Assembly: GCA_903842065.1 (NCBI GenBank)
Contig: CAIMKZ010000063.1
Span: 62,001 to 126,000 of the forward strand
From: an uncultured Acidobacteriaceae bacterium
GTDB lineage: Bacteria; Acidobacteriota; Terriglobia; Terriglobales; Acidobacteriaceae
Reading direction: 5' to 3'
Length of the DNA stretch: 64,000 bases
The notes beneath the pieces were generated by a model that searched no databases, was not told the DNA's origin, and saw only the letters and a list, made by a program, of their open reading frames with translations. Shown one piece after another: positions 60,955-64,000 of the stretch (positions are counted from its first letter, which is position 1; every line of letters begins with the position of its first letter). The position numbers were made by a program, and so were the translations under genes.

Positions 60955-60980
60955 CCCAGGTCTCGATTTTGAGACCTGGG
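60955..60980. repeat. Dispersed hairpin repeat (CCCAGGT type, inverted copy)
   Basis: CCCAGGTCTC pairs with GAGACCTGGG. The GGCAC-type flank appears on the left as GTGCC, so this copy is inverted relative to the others. Confidence 0.7.
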
Positions 60981-61026
60981 AAGCCCGTGCTCTCAACACG
61001 CCATCAACAATCCAAACACTTGAAGG

Positions 61027-61085
61027 GTACGGCCTTCAGGCCGTACGTATACGCAGCTCAATGAAACGTGGGCTATAGCCCCTGA
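61027..61085. repeat. Second extragenic repeat type
   Basis: GTACGGCC/GGCCGTAC hairpin at 61027-61046, followed at about 61068-61085 by GTGGGCTATAGCCCCTGAGG with a GGGCTATAGCCC palindrome. It lies between the terminator of the molybdoenzyme operon and the next stop codon. Confidence 0.55.
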
Positions 61086-61110
61086 GGGAATGTAATGCGC
61101 TTCCGGCGAT

Positions 61111-61725
61111 TCAATAGCGGGTATCGGATACAAATTCCGAAGGTCCAATCTTCAACATAACGTCATCGGATTTACTGTGGTCCTCATCATTTGGCCCGAT
61201 CATTAAAGTTAAAATCTTTGCTCTCCAGTCCCAAAGCACCTCATCGACCAGGTAATCCGGCCCAACATCGCTGAAGTCTGGCGCATCACCCCCAAACTTC
61301 TTTTGCCACGCTATCTCTGCGGTCTTTAGCAAATCGATGCACTCGTAATGGGCATCCTTCGACATAAACCAAAGTAAGCGAGTAAACTCCTCGGTTGTTC
61401 CTGTCCATATAAAGTCAAGCTTGCCATCGTGATTCATATCTGCATCAACAAGAATTCCAGCAGAAGGGTTTGTGTCGGGTTTACCCTTGTCGCAATATCC
61501 CGTAAGCAAGCGGAAGACTTCATGCTTTTGATTGTTGCGCAATGAAAACACCTGGTAGGTATCGCCCTTTATGCATCGCAATGTCGATATGAGACTCTTG
61601 GTAGCCGTTTTGGGTTTAATATTTTCAGGCCAGAGATTGACTATCTGCTGTGCTTGTCCAGAACACACACGCGAGATTGCGAGCATCGCAAGGAATGCGC
61701 TAACGAGCTTGACTCTCAGTGACAT
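61111..61725 (-). CDS. Exported protein with calcium-loop-like motif
   Basis: A 204-residue protein; ATG 61725 gives a clean signal peptide (residues 1-24, core LVSAFLAMLAI, ending near CSGQA). The RBS is weak. The mature domain includes VDADMNHDGKLDFIW, a D-x-D-x-N-x-DG-x-L-D loop of the FG-GAP/EF-hand type, preceded by a Cys-containing region. GC content is lower than in surrounding genes and it stands alone between two unrelated genes, so recent acquisition is possible. Function unknown. Confidence 0.65.
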   Translation of the reverse strand: MSLRVKLVSAFLAMLAISRVCSGQAQQIVNLWPENIKPKTATKSLISTLRCIKGDTYQVFSLRNNQKHEVFRLLTGYCDKGKPDTNPSAGILVDADMNHDGKLDFIWTGTTEEFTRLLWFMSKDAHYECIDLLKTAEIAWQKKFGGDAPDFSDVGPDYLVDEVLWDWRAKILTLMIGPNDEDHSKSDDVMLKIGPSEFVSDTRY

Positions 61726-61787
61726 AAACCAAGCCGATCTGAAAACCGCGCGGCCCAATGGTTTCGGGTCGCGCGTTACTGCTTTCC

Positions 61788-62582
61788 CTACGCCTTCTTA
61801 TCCTGCCGCAACAAAAACTCCAGCACGCCCTTGGTAAACGCCTCCGCATCCTCGATGTTCGACACATGCGCCGAGTCAAACACCAACTCCTCCGCGCCCT
61901 TGATCTCGGCGAGCAGAAACTTCGACAGCTCGGGCGGCGTCGCCATGTCGCTTCGGCCGTAGGCCACCAGCGTTGGCGCGGTGATCGTCTTCGCCGTCGC
62001 CCGCTGGTCCATGTCGCGGATGGCCTCGCAGCAGGAGGCATAGCCCTCGGCCGGAGTGGCCAGAATCATCCCCAGCACTCGCTCGGTCTCATCCGGACGC
62101 TGCGCGAAGAAGCTCTCGGTAAACCAGCCCTTGATAAAGTCCCGGGCGAGCGCGTCCATTCCCTTCGTGCGCGCGGTCGCAATCAGCGGATTCCAGAAAT
62201 CCGGCGCGCTGATCTCCGCCGCGCTATCGGACAAAACCAGCGATAACAGCCGCTCCGGCGCATGAGCGCCCAGCCACTGGCCCACCATGCCGCCCATCGA
62301 CAATCCGCAGAAGTGCGCATTCTCAATCTTCAGTTCATTGAGCAGCGCTAGCACATCGCGCGCAAGCTGTTCGATCGAATAAGGCCCCTTTGGAACCGCT
62401 GACTGCCCATGCCCGCGCGTGTCGTAGCGCAAGAGTGAAAAATGCTCCGAAAACTCGGGAACCTGGTGCGACCACATGGAGAGATTGGTAGCCAGCGAGT
62501 TCGACAGCACCAGCACCGGCTTGCCGGCCGTGGCGTCGAACTCATAATGAATCGTGGTTTGCGGGGTCGTAACCGTGGGCAT
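61788..62582 (-). CDS. pcaD: 3-oxoadipate enol-lactonase
   Basis: A 264-residue alpha/beta hydrolase; ATG 62582 is chosen because GGAGG lies 10 bases upstream, while an earlier in-frame ATG has no RBS. LVLSNSLATNLSMWSHQ, RYDTRGHGQS, nucleophile elbow CGLSMGGMVGQW, GRSDMATPP and DSAHVSNIED with the catalytic His give the PcaD pattern. The enzyme hydrolyses beta-ketoadipate enol-lactone in the protocatechuate/catechol branch of the beta-ketoadipate pathway. The neighbouring IclR regulator and the aromatic transporter support the assignment, but other pca genes are absent from the window. Confidence 0.87.
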   Translation of the reverse strand: MPTVTTPQTTIHYEFDATAGKPVLVLSNSLATNLSMWSHQVPEFSEHFSLLRYDTRGHGQSAVPKGPYSIEQLARDVLALLNELKIENAHFCGLSMGGMVGQWLGAHAPERLLSLVLSDSAAEISAPDFWNPLIATARTKGMDALARDFIKGWFTESFFAQRPDETERVLGMILATPAEGYASCCEAIRDMDQRATAKTITAPTLVAYGRSDMATPPELSKFLLAEIKGAEELVFDSAHVSNIEDAEAFTKGVLEFLLRQDKKA

Positions 62583-62665
62583 ACCTGAACAGGCCTCCGG
62601 GGATTGAACTGCTACGAGTTTACTAGAGCTTTTTGTCGGCACGCGAGAGGAAGGGGATCGAGCAA

Positions 62666-63493
62666 TTACTTCTTCGGTGCCTCGTAGAACAGATGCGCCG
62701 ACAGCATCGCCGCCGCCTTGCTAAGCAGCGCGATATTCACCGGATCGGTGATCTTGTGGGCGCGGCCCGCGGGCACACACAGCGTCAACGCCGCCACCGG
62801 CTTCTTCATGTGGTTCAATACCGCCACGGAAACCGTATGCACGCCGGTGTTGGCCTCGCCGCGATCGAAGGCCACTCCATCGCGCCGCACGTTCTCAAGC
62901 TGCGCCCGGAACGCCTCGGCCGTGGTGATGGTGTTTCCGGTAATGCGCGAAAAGCTGCCGCTGAGCATGTGCTCGGTAAACGCCGGATCGGAGTAAGCAA
63001 GAATCGCCTTGGCTCCGGCTGAGACGTGCATGGGCAGCGAATCGGGAAAGGTGATCGAGAGCGGCGGCGGTCCCACAGCGCCGCACACCACGCGCGCAAT
63101 GCCTGTGGGCAGCAGCACATCGAGGCAGACGCTCTCATGGACCGCATCGCGCAAATATTCCACATACGGCTGGCCGATCTGGCCCATGCGCTCCTGCTGC
63201 GAAACTTCGACGGCCATTCCCAGTTGCGCCGCGGTCCGGCCCAGCTCGTACTTCTGGGTCTTCTCGTCCTGTTGCAGCAGCCCGTAGTGTTCCAGTACGT
63301 GCGTCAGCCGGCTCACCGTGGACTTGTTCAGCTTGAGCGACGAGCTCAGCTCGGAGTTTCCTGCAGGATTGTTGTCGGGGATAAACGAGAGAAGAATGCC
63401 GAGAGCCTTCTGCACAGAGCTGTACTCGAGGGCTTTGTTATCGGCCAATTTGCCTTGGCGGTCTTCGTCGGCTGTCGCGGGCATCGTCTTCAT
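62666..63493 (-). CDS. IclR-family transcriptional regulator
   Basis: A 275-residue protein; ATG 63493 is preferred, although no good RBS is visible. Residues 25-95 are a winged helix-turn-helix (SSVQKALGILLSFI, LKLNKSTVSRLTHVLEHYGLL). Residues 105-270 are the effector domain (YELGRTAAQLGMAV, HVSAGAKAILAYS, GVAFDRGEANTGVHTVSVAV, ALTLCVPAGR). It lies 83 bases upstream of pcaD and on the same strand, so it is likely cotranscribed. PcaR/PcaU/PobR homologues of this family control aromatic catabolism in response to aromatic acids. Confidence 0.92.
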   Translation of the reverse strand: MKTMPATADEDRQGKLADNKALEYSSVQKALGILLSFIPDNNPAGNSELSSSLKLNKSTVSRLTHVLEHYGLLQQDEKTQKYELGRTAAQLGMAVEVSQQERMGQIGQPYVEYLRDAVHESVCLDVLLPTGIARVVCGAVGPPPLSITFPDSLPMHVSAGAKAILAYSDPAFTEHMLSGSFSRITGNTITTAEAFRAQLENVRRDGVAFDRGEANTGVHTVSVAVLNHMKKPVAALTLCVPAGRAHKITDPVNIALLSKAAAMLSAHLFYEAPKK

Positions 63494-63571
63494 GGTACAC
63501 GCGGAGCCGAGTGGCGGCTCCCGGACAGAAATACGGCCGGCCATTTGTGATCGTGGCCGGCCGCGTTGGGT

Positions 63572-64000
63572 TTACTTCTTGTGCTGCTCGCGATCGCCCT
63601 TGAAGTCGGCAGCGATCTTGTCGAAGTTGTGGCGGCGCGCCGTCAACTGCACCGAGTACATCTCGGCCAGCACATGTACGCGCTCGTCGTCCTGAAGAGC
63701 GCGCTTCCACGGCCGGATGGCCAGCTCGTGAGTCATACGCCGCACCGAGCGCTCCGTCTTCATGATGTGCCGCGCGATCTCGTAGGAGCGCTCGACAATC
63801 TTCGCCTGCTCGACGATCTCGTGCACCAGGCCCCAATCGAGCGCCGTCTTGGCGTCGATCTTGGGCTCCATGTAGGCCATGTAGGCCGCGCGCTTCGGTC
63901 CCACCGCCACACGATAGGCAAAGTTCATGCCGTCGCCCGGTACGATCGAGTGAGAGAAGTGCGCGTCGGAGAAGAAGAACTCCGGAACGGTCAGCGTGAT
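63572..64000 (-). CDS. Crotonase-superfamily enzyme (partial at the 5' end)
   Basis: 142 C-terminal residues are visible; the start lies beyond the right edge. Upstream of an internal Met the frame continues through HFSHSIVPGDGMNFAY, so the shorter ATG start would be wrong. RVAVGPKRAAYMAYMEP and AKTALDWGLVHEIVE match the enoyl-CoA hydratase/isomerase (crotonase) fold around the second oxyanion-hole region. The C-terminal 70 residues are highly charged and helical. It lies 78 bases upstream of the IclR gene on the same strand, so it is likely part of the aromatic catabolic operon. Confidence 0.85.
   Translation of the reverse strand: MTLTVPEFFFSDAHFSHSIVPGDGMNFAYRVAVGPKRAAYMAYMEPKIDAKTALDWGLVHEIVEQAKIVERSYEIARHIMKTERSVRRMTHELAIRPWKRALQDDERVHVLAEMYSVQLTARRHNFDKIAADFKGDREQHKK

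Overview
The window looks like chromosome from an Acidobacteriota member of the Terriglobia/Terriglobales type. This is an inference from three things: a high-GC genome, a TonB-dependent receptor with an N-terminal carboxypeptidase-regulatory-like domain, and many GC-rich noncoding hairpins (CCCAGGT...ACCTGGG, CCCCTCCGGGG, CCCAGGGCTGCCGCCCTGGG) of a kind I associate with that group. There is no ribosomal RNA, phage, insertion sequence or CRISPR array. Two tRNA genes are present, His(GTG) and Pro(TGG).

Region 1 (1-12017). A partial membrane-anchored protein runs off the left edge. Next comes a tight plus-strand cluster: an exported alpha/beta hydrolase, an exported methyltransferase-fold protein, two exported type-B carboxylesterase paralogues, a second exported methyltransferase-fold protein and an FGGY kinase resembling L-xylulokinase. 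Two paralogous cupins converge on it across a repeat-rich spacer. The two carboxylesterases have complementary catalytic defects: one has lost the serine, the other the histidine and the acidic residue. The exported methyltransferase-like proteins are also unusual. I regard this cluster as the best candidate for an undescribed system, probably acting on an esterified sugar-containing substrate in the periplasm. Region 2 (12018-27652) has the tRNAs, small exported proteins and a TonB receptor. It also has a C4/ketone-body module: PhaB, a large CoA transferase, 3-hydroxybutyrate dehydrogenase, a SatP-type acetate permease, a porin, a MaoC-phosphotransacylase fusion and the two-subunit 3-oxoacid CoA transferase.

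Region 3 (27653-52036) is a complete exopolysaccharide locus. It contains an initiating sugar-phosphate transferase, a nucleotide-sugar module (Gfo/Idh dehydrogenase plus an acetyltransferase-aminotransferase fusion), glycosyltransferases and a YdjC-deacetylase/glycosyltransferase fusion. It continues with a carbamoylation set (SxtJ, DUF5989, carbamoyltransferase, SGNH hydrolase), two FemAB-type acyltransferases (one fused to a methyltransferase), O-antigen ligase/polymerase and flippase. A short UDP-sugar dehydrogenase-like protein, Wza and a Wzc-like chain-length regulator with a ruined ATP-binding site complete it. Several proteins are fusions. A promoter region with 22-bp-spaced direct repeats and a leader hairpin precedes the locus.

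Region 4 (52132-64000) looks like aromatic or phenolic catabolism. It contains an AAHS-family acid transporter, two divergent 3-hydroxyacyl-CoA dehydrogenases, a FliB-like Cys-rich protein, an orphan ABC substrate-binding lipoprotein and a molybdopterin oxidoreductase with a small dicluster ferredoxin subunit. A small exported protein, 3-oxoadipate enol-lactonase (PcaD), an IclR regulator and a crotonase cut by the right edge follow. The molybdoenzyme has only three of the usual four N-terminal cysteines and resembles the acetylene hydratase/transhydroxylase/catechol dehydroxylase branch. Start codons were chosen by Shine-Dalgarno position where possible. All functions come from motif recognition by eye, not database searches.
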